A DNA stretch of 52,198 bases from Bacteroidota bacterium (GTDB taxonomy: Bacteria; Bacteroidota; Bacteroidia; Bacteroidales; F082), in the NCBI GenBank assembly GCA_016845175.1, contig JAERTD010000060.1, positions 1-52,198 of the forward strand. The letters are read 5' to 3'. Positions within the stretch are counted from its first letter, which is position 1. Every line of letters begins with the position of its first letter. Positions 1-8,985 of this stretch are shown here, piece by piece. A program made the translations under genes and the position numbers. Under the pieces are notes generated by a model. The model did no database searches. It was given only the letters and a program-made list of their open reading frames with translations, and had not been told where the DNA came from.

Positions 1-1
1 A

Positions 2-2599
2 AAGGCTTACGAATCCATCTCCCTTTTGATGCTGTCCAACCCATCAGCTAATTTATTCAGGAATATTCATTATTGGAGTGCTCAATTATTTCTGGTTTTC
101 AGCCTGCTTCACCTTTGGGAGCATTTTAAAAGAAGAAGTAAGATAAAAGTCAATGCCAGTCTCTGGTTCCGATTAAGCCTGGGTGTTTTGATCATTTTTC
201 TGGTTATGCTGACAGGTTTCCTGCTGAAAGGAGATGCAGATAGTTTACAAGCCAGAAGGATACTGAATGAACTGATTATTGGTTTACCCTTTATTGGAGA
301 GCTAATTTCATACTCACTGCTGGGTCCTAAAGATAGCTTACAACTCATTTATGTACATCATATAGCTACCCTGAGCATCTTTATCGCCATTATTATCATT
401 GAACATGCCAAAACCATATGGCCACGTCTGGGCCCATTTTTGAGCTGGAGTTTGCTTGTGATAGTTCTGAGTATTTTATTTACTGCTCCCCTGCATGACA
501 ACCTCAACCCTGTCATCAAAGGCCCCTGGTATTTTGTAGGTCTTCAGGAACTCCTACACTGGATGAGTGCCCCTCTTTGGTCATTGGCTCTTGTTTTTGG
601 CATACTCATACTGGTTTATATTATTCCCTTCATTAAAGGTAATTCCAGTATCCTACCCAAAAGAACACTTTTAATAGTCACCATGTTGTATCTGGGCATC
701 AGTATTTTTGCTTATTTCTTCAGAGGTCCCAACTGGACTTTCATATATCCGGGTAACGAAAACTATGGCTATCATATCGAAACCCCTTTTAACACTCAGT
801 TGCATTTCTTTGACCAGTTGACAGATACTACCACCTATGACAATTATCCAACCATTATGGACAGAAAAGAATCCTGCATGGTTTGTCATTCGGAGATGGT
901 TGGTTTTGCTGCCTCACACGACCCCTCTGCGGTGGGATGCTATTCCTGTCATGGAGGTGACCTTTTCACATTGGACAAAGACGCTTCACACAAGGGTATG
1001 GTAAACATCCCGGGAAATCTGGCTGATGCAAAGATCAGTTGCGGCACAGCCAATTGCCACCCTGATATATCCAGCAGAATAGAGACAGGCTTGATGGCAA
1101 CATTGAGTGGGATGATCAGTGTGGATCGTTATGTTTTTAATGAGGCCGAACATCCCGACATCCGAACACATGTCAATGAATTGGGATCCTCGGCAGCAGA
1201 TGAGCACCTTAGGAATATGTGTGTCAGATGTCACCTGGGAAATCCGAAAGAAAGCACAGGCCCTATTACTCAGGAAAGTCGTGGTGGTGGATGTCTGGCC
1301 TGTCATTTGAACTATGATGCATTGGCAGTTACTGCCTGGCATGAACACGAAAAGAATCCGGCAGATACGGGCTACCTCAATTACCATCCTACGCTCAATA
1401 TGCAGGTGAGTGATGAGCACTGTTTTGGATGTCACAGCCGTTCAGGTAGAATTGCCACCAATTATGAAGGTTGGCATGAAACCAAGTTAGCAGCAGCTGA
1501 GATGCCCAATACAGAAACCTATCGTCTGGTTGAAAATCACAGGGTGTTCACCTATATCCAGGAGGATGTACATCACAAACTGGGACTGAATTGCATTGAT
1601 TGCCATAATTCCTATGAGTTGATGGGAGACGGTAACCTATATACCCATCAGGAAGATCAGTTAACTATACAATGTGCTGATTGTCATAGCTCAGATAAGC
1701 CACAAACCATAAATCAGCAGGATTTGGATCGTGAATCTGCCTTAATTGCCAGTATGCGATTTGGGTTTCATAAGGAGAGAGAATTTCTACTGACAGCAAA
1801 GAAACAACGACCATTGGTTAATACGTATATGAAAGGAGATTCTGCTTTTATGATAGGCAAGAACAATAAGCAAACCTATGGTTTAAGCAAACCTGCAGCC
1901 ATCTGCACCAAAGGAGAATCGCATGATCGTATCAGTTGTTCGGCCTGTCATAGTAACTGGGCTCCCAGTTGTATTGGTTGCCATAATATATATGACCCCA
2001 ATGAACCGGGTTATGATATGGTAGCCAATGTGGAGAAGCAAGGCAGCTGGGTGGAATTCATTGGTGAATATCAGGCACATTTACCTGCCCTGGGTACACG
2101 CATCACTGGCAATGATACCACTGTAATTCCTGTAGTGCCCGGAATGGTTTTGACCATTGATGTGGGGAGTTATTCAAAAACGCTTCACGATTCACTTATC
2201 TTTCAGCGATTATTTGCACCTGCGGCTCCACATACAACGGTTAAAGAGGGTCGGTCATGTATTTCATGCCATAACAATCCTGTGGCACTAGGCTTTGGAA
2301 AAGGTGAATTGGTTTTCAATAAGGAAGGCCGATGGAAATTTGAACCGGCTTATCAGGATAATCCCAATGATGGCCTTCCTGAAGATTCATGGATCCCTTT
2401 TCTGGGCAGCAGAAAGGGCAAGGTCTCCACACGATCAAACGTACAACCTTTTAGCATAGCGCAACAGCAACGCATATTAAGTGTAGGTGCCTGTCTGAGC
2501 TGTCATGAACAGGAATCCTCTGTTATGGAACAAAGTCTGGTGGACTTTGAGGCTGTGCTAAAGGCCAGGAGTCCCCAATGTCGCATAGCCGTTTGGTAG
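2..2599 (+). CDS. Cytochrome b-like / multiheme cytochrome c fusion (5' partial)
   Basis: Membrane quinol-interacting cytochrome b domain fused to a periplasmic multiheme c domain, probably moving electrons between quinones and an extracytoplasmic partner. The frame is open to the window edge (KAYESIS precedes the first Met codon at 29), which matches the start of cytochrome b helix A/B, so the true start lies upstream. Counting from the TTG at 26, b-heme ligand pairs are H15-x13-H29 and H112-x14-H127, the second spacing being b6-like. A subunit-IV-like segment follows, with G166-P-W-Y169 where Qo sites have PEWY. About eight membrane segments end near residue 235. The rest carries eleven CxxCH sites plus one CxxxxCH (CGTANCH), so twelve c hemes are predicted. 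The last heme site lies about 35 residues from the C-terminus. The gene converges on mobA with a 4-nt gap. The exact complex is unknown to me. Confidence 0.85.
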   Translation, partial: KAYESISLLMLSNPSANLFRNIHYWSAQLFLVFSLLHLWEHFKRRSKIKVNASLWFRLSLGVLIIFLVMLTGFLLKGDADSLQARRILNELIIGLPFIGELISYSLLGPKDSLQLIYVHHIATLSIFIAIIIIEHAKTIWPRLGPFLSWSLLVIVLSILFTAPLHDNLNPVIKGPWYFVGLQELLHWMSAPLWSLALVFGILILVYIIPFIKGNSSILPKRTLLIVTMLYLGISIFAYFFRGPNWTFIYPGNENYGYHIETPFNTQLHFFDQLTDTTTYDNYPTIMDRKESCMVCHSEMVGFAASHDPSAVGCYSCHGGDLFTLDKDASHKGMVNIPGNLADAKISCGTANCHPDISSRIETGLMATLSGMISVDRYVFNEAEHPDIRTHVNELGSSAADEHLRNMCVRCHLGNPKESTGPITQESRGGGCLACHLNYDALAVTAWHEHEKNPADTGYLNYHPTLNMQVSDEHCFGCHSRSGRIATNYEGWHETKLAAAEMPNTETYRLVENHRVFTYIQEDVHHKLGLNCIDCHNSYELMGDGNLYTHQEDQLTIQCADCHSSDKPQTINQQDLDRESALIASMRFGFHKEREFLLTAKKQRPLVNTYMKGDSAFMIGKNNKQTYGLSKPAAICTKGESHDRISCSACHSNWAPSCIGCHNIYDPNEPGYDMVANVEKQGSWVEFIGEYQAHLPALGTRITGNDTTVIPVVPGMVLTIDVGSYSKTLHDSLIFQRLFAPAAPHTTVKEGRSCISCHNNPVALGFGKGELVFNKEGRWKFEPAYQDNPNDGLPEDSWIPFLGSRKGKVSTRSNVQPFSIAQQQRILSVGACLSCHEQESSVMEQSLVDFEAVLKARSPQCRIAVW

Positions 2600-2603
2600 G
2601 CAG

Positions 2604-3197
2604 TTAAGCACTCCCCTTCTCACCATTAATCAAGTCTTCCGGATAATTGAAGTTAGAAAACAAATTGTCATGATAACACTTCAAATCCTCATGGATTTCT
2701 ACAGTTTTTGCATGAAGATTTTTTAACAACCCCATAAGCTTGTAATCCTGGTTTGAAATGGCTAGTTCTATTTCTTCCAGAGCTGATTTGGAATAATATG
2801 CGATCAGTGGTTCCAGGAGTCCATCCCCATGCCTGGGCACAAGGGCTTTATCTTCACTTAATTGGGTCAACAAATATTCAAAAAGAGAAGGTGTTACGAA
2901 AGGTGAATCACAGGACAGGATGAGGTTGTGTTCCGTTTTGGATCGCTTTAAACCACTATATAATCCGCCCACAGGACCAAGGTTCTTCACTTGATCTATT
3001 ACAATCTCATAAGGTAGGTACCCATATGCAGCTGTGTTATTGGAGCTAATCAGAATGTGATTACACAGAGGCTTGAGGCAATCTATAGCAGATTCGACCA
3101 GCCTTTTGTTCTTGAAAAGAATAAGGCCTTTATCTTGCCCCATACGGCTACTTTTACCGCCTGCCAGTATGATGCCTGTTGTGTTATTTTTTTGAAT
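2604..3197 (-). CDS. mobA: Molybdenum cofactor guanylyltransferase (MobA family), non-canonical start
   Basis: Transfers GMP from GTP to molybdopterin to make the guanine dinucleotide cofactor; cytoplasmic. The nucleotide-binding signature reads ILAGGKSSRMGQDKG, followed by LGPVGGL and the metal-binding CDSPFV. The first ATG (3141-3143) lies inside that signature, so it cannot be the natural start. The frame stays open upstream to a TAG at 3216-3218 without any ATG, GTG or TTG. I take the in-frame ATT at 3195-3197 as the likely initiation codon, 10 nt after the stop of the M48 peptidase gene, which suggests translational coupling. The alternative is a gene damaged at its 5' end. Length (about 197 aa) and motifs are otherwise normal for the family. 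Confidence 0.8.
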   Translation of the reverse strand: MQKNNTTGIILAGGKSSRMGQDKGLILFKNKRLVESAIDCLKPLCNHILISSNNTAAYGYLPYEIVIDQVKNLGPVGGLYSGLKRSKTEHNLILSCDSPFVTPSLFEYLLTQLSEDKALVPRHGDGLLEPLIAYYSKSALEEIELAISNQDYKLMGLLKNLHAKTVEIHEDLKCYHDNLFSNFNYPEDLINGEKGSA

Positions 3198-3207
3198 ACC
3201 GATCTTA

Positions 3208-4104
3208 CTAGCCCCCTATTTTTATCACTTTATTCCCTGAGCCTCCATCGCTTTTGGAACCCCCTTTTTTATTCCCTCCACTGTTTTTATTTGTCTTGTT
3301 TCCTTTCTTCCCCGTGTAGTATTTTTTGGCTTCAGGCATCCATTTGTTTAAATTGCTTATTCTGGTTTGGTGGGTTGGATGGGTACTCAAAAATTCGGGT
3401 GGGGCTTGCCCGGAACTATTGGCTGCCATTCTGCTCCAGAAATCAACTGATTCTTCAGGATTATAGCCTGCCATTGCCATAAATATCAATCCCAGATGGT
3501 CGGCTTCTGTTTCATGCAAGCGACTGTAAGGCAAGATGCCGCCAACTTCAGTGCCTACGCCGTAAACCGTCATCCATAGCGCCTGTGTTTCAGCTGGCTG
3601 ATCTTTCAATGCCACCATGAGACCCAGATTACCTGCAGTGCGTAGCATTTCCTGGCTAAGTCTTTCATTGCCATGTTCAGCAATGGCATGTGCCACTTCA
3701 TGACCCATAACGACTGCCAGTCCTGTTTCGGTTTGGGTAACATCCAATATGCCAGTATAAACCACAACTTTACCTCCCGGCATACACCAGGCATTCACCA
3801 GTTTATCATCCACCAGATTAAATTCCCAGGCATAGCCCTCAAGCATTTCCGAAAGATGGTTGTTGGTCAAATAGGTTTCCACTGCTTGTTGGATGTTATT
3901 GCCCACTGATTTTACCATTTTTGATTCATTGGTATGGCGAACCGGGGGATTCTCTTTGAGGAATTCGCTATACTGTTGGTAACTCATAGACATCATTTCA
4001 TTGCTTGGAATCATGTTCAGTTGTTTCCGACCGGTAAGCGGAACTGTACTGCAGGAAATTAAAAAAAGACCCACAAATAATGTGATCAAAAAACGGGTTT
4101 GCAT
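3208..4104 (-). CDS. M48-family zinc metallopeptidase lipoprotein
   Basis: Envelope protease of the BepA/LoiP/Oma1-like M48 type, expected to act in outer-membrane protein quality control. A lipoprotein signal ends at LISC (Cys18). The zinc motif HEVAH is at 135-139, and the third ligand is probably Glu198 in HETEAD. The C-terminal 35 residues are a low-complexity K/N/G/S tail not needed for the fold. It lies upstream of mobA on the same strand (10 nt to the proposed start) and 74 nt downstream of queA. The family call is firm; the substrate is unknown. Confidence 0.9.
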   Translation of the reverse strand: MQTRFLITLFVGLFLISCSTVPLTGRKQLNMIPSNEMMSMSYQQYSEFLKENPPVRHTNESKMVKSVGNNIQQAVETYLTNNHLSEMLEGYAWEFNLVDDKLVNAWCMPGGKVVVYTGILDVTQTETGLAVVMGHEVAHAIAEHGNERLSQEMLRTAGNLGLMVALKDQPAETQALWMTVYGVGTEVGGILPYSRLHETEADHLGLIFMAMAGYNPEESVDFWSRMAANSSGQAPPEFLSTHPTHQTRISNLNKWMPEAKKYYTGKKGNKTNKNSGGNKKGGSKSDGGSGNKVIKIGG

Positions 4105-4178
4105 TGGTATGGTATTAGGTTTGGTTAACTCAAAGCAATTGAATCGTTTTCAGCAGGTTGATCTGCTTTAAACCAAGC

Positions 4179-5411
4179 TTAGCTATCATCATTCTTTGGT
4201 AAAAATAAGCAACTATCCCCATAACTCAAAAAACGGAAGTCATGGTCAAGCGCATATTGATACACTTCTTTCCAATCATCTCCCAGCATGGCAGAAACCA
4301 ATAATAACAAAGTACTTTTCGGTTGATGGAAATTGGTGATTAATCCTTTTGCCAATCTGAATTTGTATGAGGGCGCAATCATGAGGCGGGTTTCACCCTT
4401 CAGATTGTCCAGATTTTCCTTCTCCAGATAGGTGATTAGTATAGAGAGTGCCTTTTCTGCATTGAAAGTTTCAGGCACATTCAATTGATAGGGGTCCCAT
4501 TGATCCACCGAAAAACCGGAGTCGCCATTCTGGAGCTTAAGTGCCATCCAGAATAGGCTTTCAAGGCTACGCATACTGGTTGTACCCACTGGAATGATAG
4601 GCTGAGGGACCAGCATATGTAGGTTCCTTAGGGTATCCAAACTAACCACAATCTTTTCGGTGTGCATACTATGATCAGCAATATGTTCAGCCGAAACAGG
4701 TTTAAAAGTCCCTGCTCCCACATGAAGTGTCAGCTTTTCAGTTTTAATGCCTCGGCTGCCCAGTTTTTCAAACAATGCATCTGTAAAATGCAATCCGGCT
4801 GTTGGTGCAGCCACTGAACCATCATAACGAGCATAAACCGTCTGATATCTGGTGGCATCTTCTGCGACAGCCTCCCGGTTCATATAAGGTGGTAAGGGGA
4901 TCAGTCCACTTTGTTCAATGATTTCAGAAAAAACAATGGTATGGGGTTCCCAGGAAAACTGGATTTTAAATCCATCTTCCAGTTTTTCCAACTTTCTGGC
5001 TCTAAGAATCAGGGGTTGGCCATCTACTGTGAGTTCCCTTTCAAGGCTTTCTTCTTTCCATCTCTTGGCATTTCCCACCATACATTTCCATCCCACTTCA
5101 CCCTGTTGCTGAAAAGCCAACTGAAAATCTGATATGGCCCCCATGGGTTCCAAACAAAATATCTCAATGAGCGCCCCGGTTTTTTTCCTGAATAACAATC
5201 GGGCTCTTATGACACGCGTTTCGTTAAAAACCAGCACTGACTTAGCGGGTAGGTGTTGATCAAGTGAATGGAACTGGCTTGCTCCAATCTTTCCTTGCTT
5301 ATAGGTCAGCAGTTTGGATACATCTCTGGTTGCCAACGGAAATTTTGCAATTCTTTCGTTGGGCAATGGATAATCATAATCTTTTATTCTAATGGATGAT
5401 GGATTGGCCAT
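4179..5411 (-). CDS. queA: S-adenosylmethionine:tRNA ribosyltransferase-isomerase
   Basis: Transfers and isomerises the ribosyl group of SAM onto preQ1-modified tRNA to give epoxyqueuosine, in queuosine biosynthesis. Family landmarks are the N-terminal DYDYPLPNERIAKFPL, VLVFNETRVIRARL, VAAPTAGLHFT, LHVGAGTFKPV, GTTSMRSLES and the C-terminal LITNFHQPKSTLLLLVSA. I chose the ATG at 5411 (MANPSSI) because homologues begin just before the DYDYxLP motif; an in-frame ATG at 5441 adds ten residues. No other queuosine gene is visible nearby. Confidence 0.95.
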   Translation of the reverse strand: MANPSSIRIKDYDYPLPNERIAKFPLATRDVSKLLTYKQGKIGASQFHSLDQHLPAKSVLVFNETRVIRARLLFRKKTGALIEIFCLEPMGAISDFQLAFQQQGEVGWKCMVGNAKRWKEESLERELTVDGQPLILRARKLEKLEDGFKIQFSWEPHTIVFSEIIEQSGLIPLPPYMNREAVAEDATRYQTVYARYDGSVAAPTAGLHFTDALFEKLGSRGIKTEKLTLHVGAGTFKPVSAEHIADHSMHTEKIVVSLDTLRNLHMLVPQPIIPVGTTSMRSLESLFWMALKLQNGDSGFSVDQWDPYQLNVPETFNAEKALSILITYLEKENLDNLKGETRLMIAPSYKFRLAKGLITNFHQPKSTLLLLVSAMLGDDWKEVYQYALDHDFRFLSYGDSCLFLPKNDDS

Positions 5412-5568
5412 AAGGTCCTTAAAAAGGGCAAAATTAGCCAAAAACTTATACTCCGATTATTTCGTTTGCTGCATTCCGGCATATAATTTCACCCATGGCT
5501 GTATAAGCTAAGACAACGGCCAAAGTTGTAGCTATAGAATATTCCGTTCGAGCAAGCTGTTATTTCAT

Positions 5569-5576
5569 TAAATTTG
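5569..5576 (+). promoter_or_regulatory. Bacteroidota -7 element before pssA
   Basis: TAAATTTG matches the TAnnTTTG consensus of the Bacteroidota housekeeping sigma factor and lies 20 nt before the pssA ATG. No clear -33 TTG is seen at the usual distance. Confidence 0.35.
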
Positions 5577-5595
5577 ATCATTAAAACTATCTGTT

Positions 5596-6330
5596 ATGGG
5601 TCTTTTGAGGCATATTCCCAACTTCATCACATTGCTGAACTTGATTTGTGGTGTATTTTCTATTTATCTTGGAATGATGGGCAACATACAGTTGGCTGCA
5701 ACTTTGATATTTGTGGCTGCTGTGTTCGATTTTATGGATGGCTTTGCCGCCCGTTTACTCAATGCCAAATCAGACATTGGTCTGCAACTGGATTCATTGG
5801 CTGATATGGTTTCCTTTGGTGTCGCACCTGGGTTTATCGTCCTCCATATGCTAAGCCTCAGCCACGGATTGCCTGGTAACACGAGCAGTACGATGAGTTA
5901 TATTCCTTTTTTGGCCTTTTTGATTCCGGCTTTTGCGGCCTTACGTCTTGCCATATTTAATACAGATGAAAGCCAACAAACTGTTTTCTTTGGATTACCT
6001 ACACCTGCGCTGGCACTTTTCATTGCCTCTCTTCCACTGGTCAGAGAAGTTTTGTATGATGACAGAGGGTTACTTTATATGATCTTCACTAACACTTACT
6101 TTTTACTGGCTGTAGTGTTTTTGGGATCCCTGCTTATGGTGGCCCGTTTACCTATGTTTGCCTTCAAGTTTACCAGTTTTAGGTGGTCGGACAATAAGAT
6201 AAAATTCTCATTTATCATTGTTTCCATAATGCTCTTAATCTGGCTACAGATCGTGGCTGTACCTTTTATATTCCTGATGTATCTGTTTGTATCATTACTC
6301 TCATATCTTACCGATATACAGGACGTATAA
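5596..6330 (+). CDS. pssA: CDP-diacylglycerol--serine O-phosphatidyltransferase
   Basis: Integral membrane enzyme that joins CDP-diacylglycerol and L-serine to make phosphatidylserine, the precursor of phosphatidylethanolamine. The CDP-alcohol phosphotransferase motif DG-x2-AR-x8-G-x3-D-x3-D is intact: D48, G49, A52, R53, G62, D66, D70. The continuation LADMVSFGVAPG is typical of bacterial type II PssA. Six to eight hydrophobic helices fit the family. It is a single gene, divergent from queA and convergent with lptB. Confidence 0.95.
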   Translation: MGLLRHIPNFITLLNLICGVFSIYLGMMGNIQLAATLIFVAAVFDFMDGFAARLLNAKSDIGLQLDSLADMVSFGVAPGFIVLHMLSLSHGLPGNTSSTMSYIPFLAFLIPAFAALRLAIFNTDESQQTVFFGLPTPALALFIASLPLVREVLYDDRGLLYMIFTNTYFLLAVVFLGSLLMVARLPMFAFKFTSFRWSDNKIKFSFIIVSIMLLIWLQIVAVPFIFLMYLFVSLLSYLTDIQDV

Positions 6331-6386
6331 ATATCAATCAGGAAAAAGTATTCATTGACCTAATCGGGAAAGAGGAAAGACATAGT

Positions 6387-7130
6387 CTATAAAGGACCGA
6401 AATCTTTTTTTCTAAGCTCAAAGTTTTGCCCCAGATACACCTTTCTTACATGTTCATCTTCTGCCAGATCCTGGGCAGAACCAGCCTTTAAAATGGAGCC
6501 CTCAAATAGCAAATAGGCTCTGTCGACAATGGTCAGGGTTTCGTGTACATTATGGTCGGTAATTAAAATACCAATATTCTTTTCCTTGAGCTTAGAAACA
6601 ATGGTTTGTATGTCTTCAACGGCAATTGGATCCACACCGGCAAAGGGCTCATCCAAGAGTATAAAGTTGGGATTTACTGCCAAAGCACGTGCAATTTCAG
6701 TTCTTCTTCGTTCCCCTCCTGAAAGCTGAATGCCCTTACTTTTTCTGATGTGCTGCAAGCCAAATTCATCCAGGAGTGACTCAATGCGCTCGTTTTGGTC
6801 ATGTTTTGACAATTTGGTGAATTGCATGACCGCTCTAAGGTTGTCTTCAATGCTCAGGTGTCGAAAAACGGAAGCTTCTTGTGCAAGGTATCCAATCCCC
6901 AGCTGGGCTCTTTTGTACATGGGCAGCTCGGTAATCTCCTGATCTTCCAAAAAAACTTGCCCGGCAAAGGGTTTTATCAAACCCACAATCATATAAAACG
7001 TGGTTGTTTTACCGGCACCATTGGGACCCAATAGTCCGATGATTTCTCCCTGGTTTACTTCTACAGAAACGGTGTCCACCACGGTACGTTGGCGGTATTT
7101 TTTTATCAGATCTTTAGTCCAGAGTTTCAT
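6387..7130 (-). CDS. lptB: LPS export ABC transporter ATP-binding protein LptB
   Basis: Cytoplasmic ATPase that powers LptFG extraction of lipopolysaccharide from the inner membrane. It shows Walker A GPNGAGKTT (35-43), a Q-loop in GIGYLAQEAS, the signature LSGGERRR, Walker B FILLDEP with the LptB-typical FAGVDPIAVEDI, and the switch His in ITDHNVHETL. Length (247 aa) is normal. It is the last gene of a minus-strand operon headed by kdsD, so LPS core synthesis and export functions share a transcript. Confidence 0.95.
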   Translation of the reverse strand: MKLWTKDLIKKYRQRTVVDTVSVEVNQGEIIGLLGPNGAGKTTTFYMIVGLIKPFAGQVFLEDQEITELPMYKRAQLGIGYLAQEASVFRHLSIEDNLRAVMQFTKLSKHDQNERIESLLDEFGLQHIRKSKGIQLSGGERRRTEIARALAVNPNFILLDEPFAGVDPIAVEDIQTIVSKLKEKNIGILITDHNVHETLTIVDRAYLLFEGSILKAGSAQDLAEDEHVRKVYLGQNFELRKKDFGPL

Positions 7131-7141
7131 CCAATATTTAT

Positions 7142-7483
7142 TTATTCCTTTTCACTTCTTTCAAAACCATAATCACGCTCTACTTTAGCAACTCTGGTCT
7201 TGTAGCTATTATACCACTTTTCCCTGCCTTTTTGCTGAGCCAGCAGATGCCTGTGGTTATTCTTCCATTGTTCAATGGATTTCAAATCTTTCCAATAGGA
7301 GACCGTAATACCTCCGCTGCTACCACTTGTTGATTCGATCCCCAGAAATCCGTCTTGCTCTCTAGCCAGCTTTTCCATTTCCACTGCCATGGTATCATAA
7401 TCAGCGTCAACACTATTTTTTATTGTAGTAAAAATTACAGCGTAGTAAGGGGGTTTGGGTGTGCGGGCTATCATATTCTTCAA
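7142..7483 (-). CDS. Antibiotic biosynthesis monooxygenase (ABM) domain protein
   Basis: Small dimeric ferredoxin-like alpha/beta-barrel protein of the ABM superfamily, closest in feel to the YqjZ group. The core YYAVIFTT near the start, then MEKLAREQDGFLGIES, ITVSYWKDLKSIEQWKNN and the C-terminal YNSYKTRVAKVERDYGF are characteristic. An oxygenase function cannot be assumed, as many members have none proven. The start is ambiguous between the first Met and Met4. It sits 11 nt upstream of lptB and 18 nt downstream of the AhpD-like gene. Confidence 0.8.
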   Translation of the reverse strand: MKNMIARTPKPPYYAVIFTTIKNSVDADYDTMAVEMEKLAREQDGFLGIESTSGSSGGITVSYWKDLKSIEQWKNNHRHLLAQQKGREKWYNSYKTRVAKVERDYGFERSEKE

Positions 7484-7501
7484 ACGGTAGTTATATGAGT
7501 C

Positions 7502-7858
7502 CTATTGTTGGTTTTCCTTTAATTCATCCCAAAATTCCAAGGCACGTCTGGTGTGAGGGATCACAATAGTACCTCCAACCAAATTAGCAATTCCAAAGAC
7601 TTCCATGAGTTCATCGGTGGTAACACCTTCCTCATGACATTTTTCCAGGTGGTAGTAGATGCAATCATCGCATTTTAACACCATGGATGCCACCAAACCC
7701 ATCAACTCCTTGGTTTTAACATCAAGTGCGCCTTCCATATAGGCATGGGTATCCACATTAAATATTCGCTTGATCACCTTATTATTTGGAGCGTCCAGGA
7801 TGCGCTCATTCATCTTTTGCCGGTAATCATTAAAATCTTTTACTGAGTCAGCTCCCAT
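7502..7858 (-). CDS. Carboxymuconolactone decarboxylase / AhpD-like protein
   Basis: Small all-helical protein of the CMD superfamily. The redox-type motif C63-DD-C66-x3-H70 (CDDCIYYH) matches the AhpD-like active site, suggesting peroxidase-adaptor or thiol-redox activity rather than lactone decarboxylation. The C-terminal GIANLVGGTIVIPHTRRAL also fits. It is separated by 3 nt from kdsD and by 18 nt from the ABM-domain gene, so it is co-transcribed. Its physiological partner is unknown. Confidence 0.85.
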   Translation of the reverse strand: MGADSVKDFNDYRQKMNERILDAPNNKVIKRIFNVDTHAYMEGALDVKTKELMGLVASMVLKCDDCIYYHLEKCHEEGVTTDELMEVFGIANLVGGTIVIPHTRRALEFWDELKENQQ

Positions 7859-7861
7859 ATT

Positions 7862-8821
7862 CTAGTAGATTCCTTCGTTAAGTATGTCATGCAAATGAAT
7901 GACACCTGCATATTTTTCTCTATCCATGACGGGCAACTGGGTAATGTTTGAAGACCGCATTAGGGACAACGCATTCACAATCAAATCATCTTTGTCGATG
8001 GTTTGAGGATCAGAAGTCATCACATCCCCTGCTTTGAGCTTTGAATAATCTTCGTATTTCTCAAGCATGCGCCTCAGGTCTCCATCAGTAACTATACCCA
8101 CAAGTTTGCCTTCATCCAAAACAGCAGTGGCCCCCAAGCGCTTGGTGGATATTTCAATGATAACGTTCTTCATGCTTTCATTCAACTCAACACAGGGCAC
8201 CTGGTTGCTGCTGAACAAATCATCGACCCTCAGATAGATCCTTTTACCAAGGGCTCCTCCGGGATGGAACTTTGCAAAATCGGCTGTGGTAAACCCCCTT
8301 TGCTCCAATAAACACACTGCCAGGGCATCACCCATAACCATTTGAGCCGTGGTGCTTGAGGTTGGCGCCAGGTTATTGGGGCAGGCTTCTTTATCCACAG
8401 TTGTATCCAGAATCAAGTCGGAATGTTTGGCCAGATATGACTCCCTGTTTCCAACCATAGCAATGAGTATATTCTTTCGGATACGAATAAGGGGAACCAG
8501 CACTTTAATCTCAGGCGATTCTCCACTTTTTGAAATGGCAATGATAATATCATCTTTTCTGATAATTCCAAGGTCACCATGAATGGCATCAGCAGCATGC
8601 ATGAAAATGGAAGGTGTGCCTGTGGAATTAAGTGTTGCTACAATTTTCTGAGCTATAATGGCGCTCTTTCCAATCCCGGTAATAATGACCCGGCCTTCTC
8701 CTGAATAGATCCTGCTGACAGCCTTTTCAAAATCGTCATCCACCAGATTGATGAGGTTTTTTATGGCCTCATATTCTAGCTTTATGGCTTCAATAGCAGT
8801 CTGTTGTATTTTAGTTTTCAA
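7862..8821 (-). CDS. kdsD: Arabinose-5-phosphate isomerase (KpsF/GutQ/KdsD family)
   Basis: Interconverts ribulose 5-phosphate and arabinose 5-phosphate, the first step towards KDO for the LPS inner core. An N-terminal SIS domain (about 35-170) carries GIGKSAIIAQKIVATLNSTG, HGDLGII and ISKSGESPEI. LAPTSSTTAQMVMGDALA and FHPGGALGKR are family hallmarks. Two CBS domains follow (about 205-260 and 268-319), with TDGDLRR in the first. It heads the four-gene minus operon ending in lptB. Confidence 0.93.
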   Translation of the reverse strand: MKTKIQQTAIEAIKLEYEAIKNLINLVDDDFEKAVSRIYSGEGRVIITGIGKSAIIAQKIVATLNSTGTPSIFMHAADAIHGDLGIIRKDDIIIAISKSGESPEIKVLVPLIRIRKNILIAMVGNRESYLAKHSDLILDTTVDKEACPNNLAPTSSTTAQMVMGDALAVCLLEQRGFTTADFAKFHPGGALGKRIYLRVDDLFSSNQVPCVELNESMKNVIIEISTKRLGATAVLDEGKLVGIVTDGDLRRMLEKYEDYSKLKAGDVMTSDPQTIDKDDLIVNALSLMRSSNITQLPVMDREKYAGVIHLHDILNEGIY

Positions 8822-8842
8822 ATCGAACTTTTTTTACAAAAC

Positions 8843-8875
8843 TTGTATTTCTAGCTTTTATTATTGTTATATTTG
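8843..8875 (+). promoter_or_regulatory. Predicted recQ promoter
   Basis: TTG at 8843-8845 and TATATTTG at 8868-8875 (matching TAnnTTTG) are spaced 22 nt apart, as expected for Bacteroidota vegetative promoters. The transcript would have a leader of about 100 nt before the recQ ATG at 8986. Confidence 0.4.
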
Positions 8876-8985
8876 TAAGAGATGACAATCAAGCGCCTAA
8901 ATTTTTCGGGCCTATTGATTGAGGAAAAAGGTGAATTTTAGTTTATAATTAGTTACAAAGATATATTTTATCTATCTAGTCAGGA

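Noticed and set aside
8882..8941. 19-codon open frame in the recQ leader
   Set aside because: It has no codon or motif signal and no run of one amino acid to suggest attenuation; the leader could simply be untranslated.
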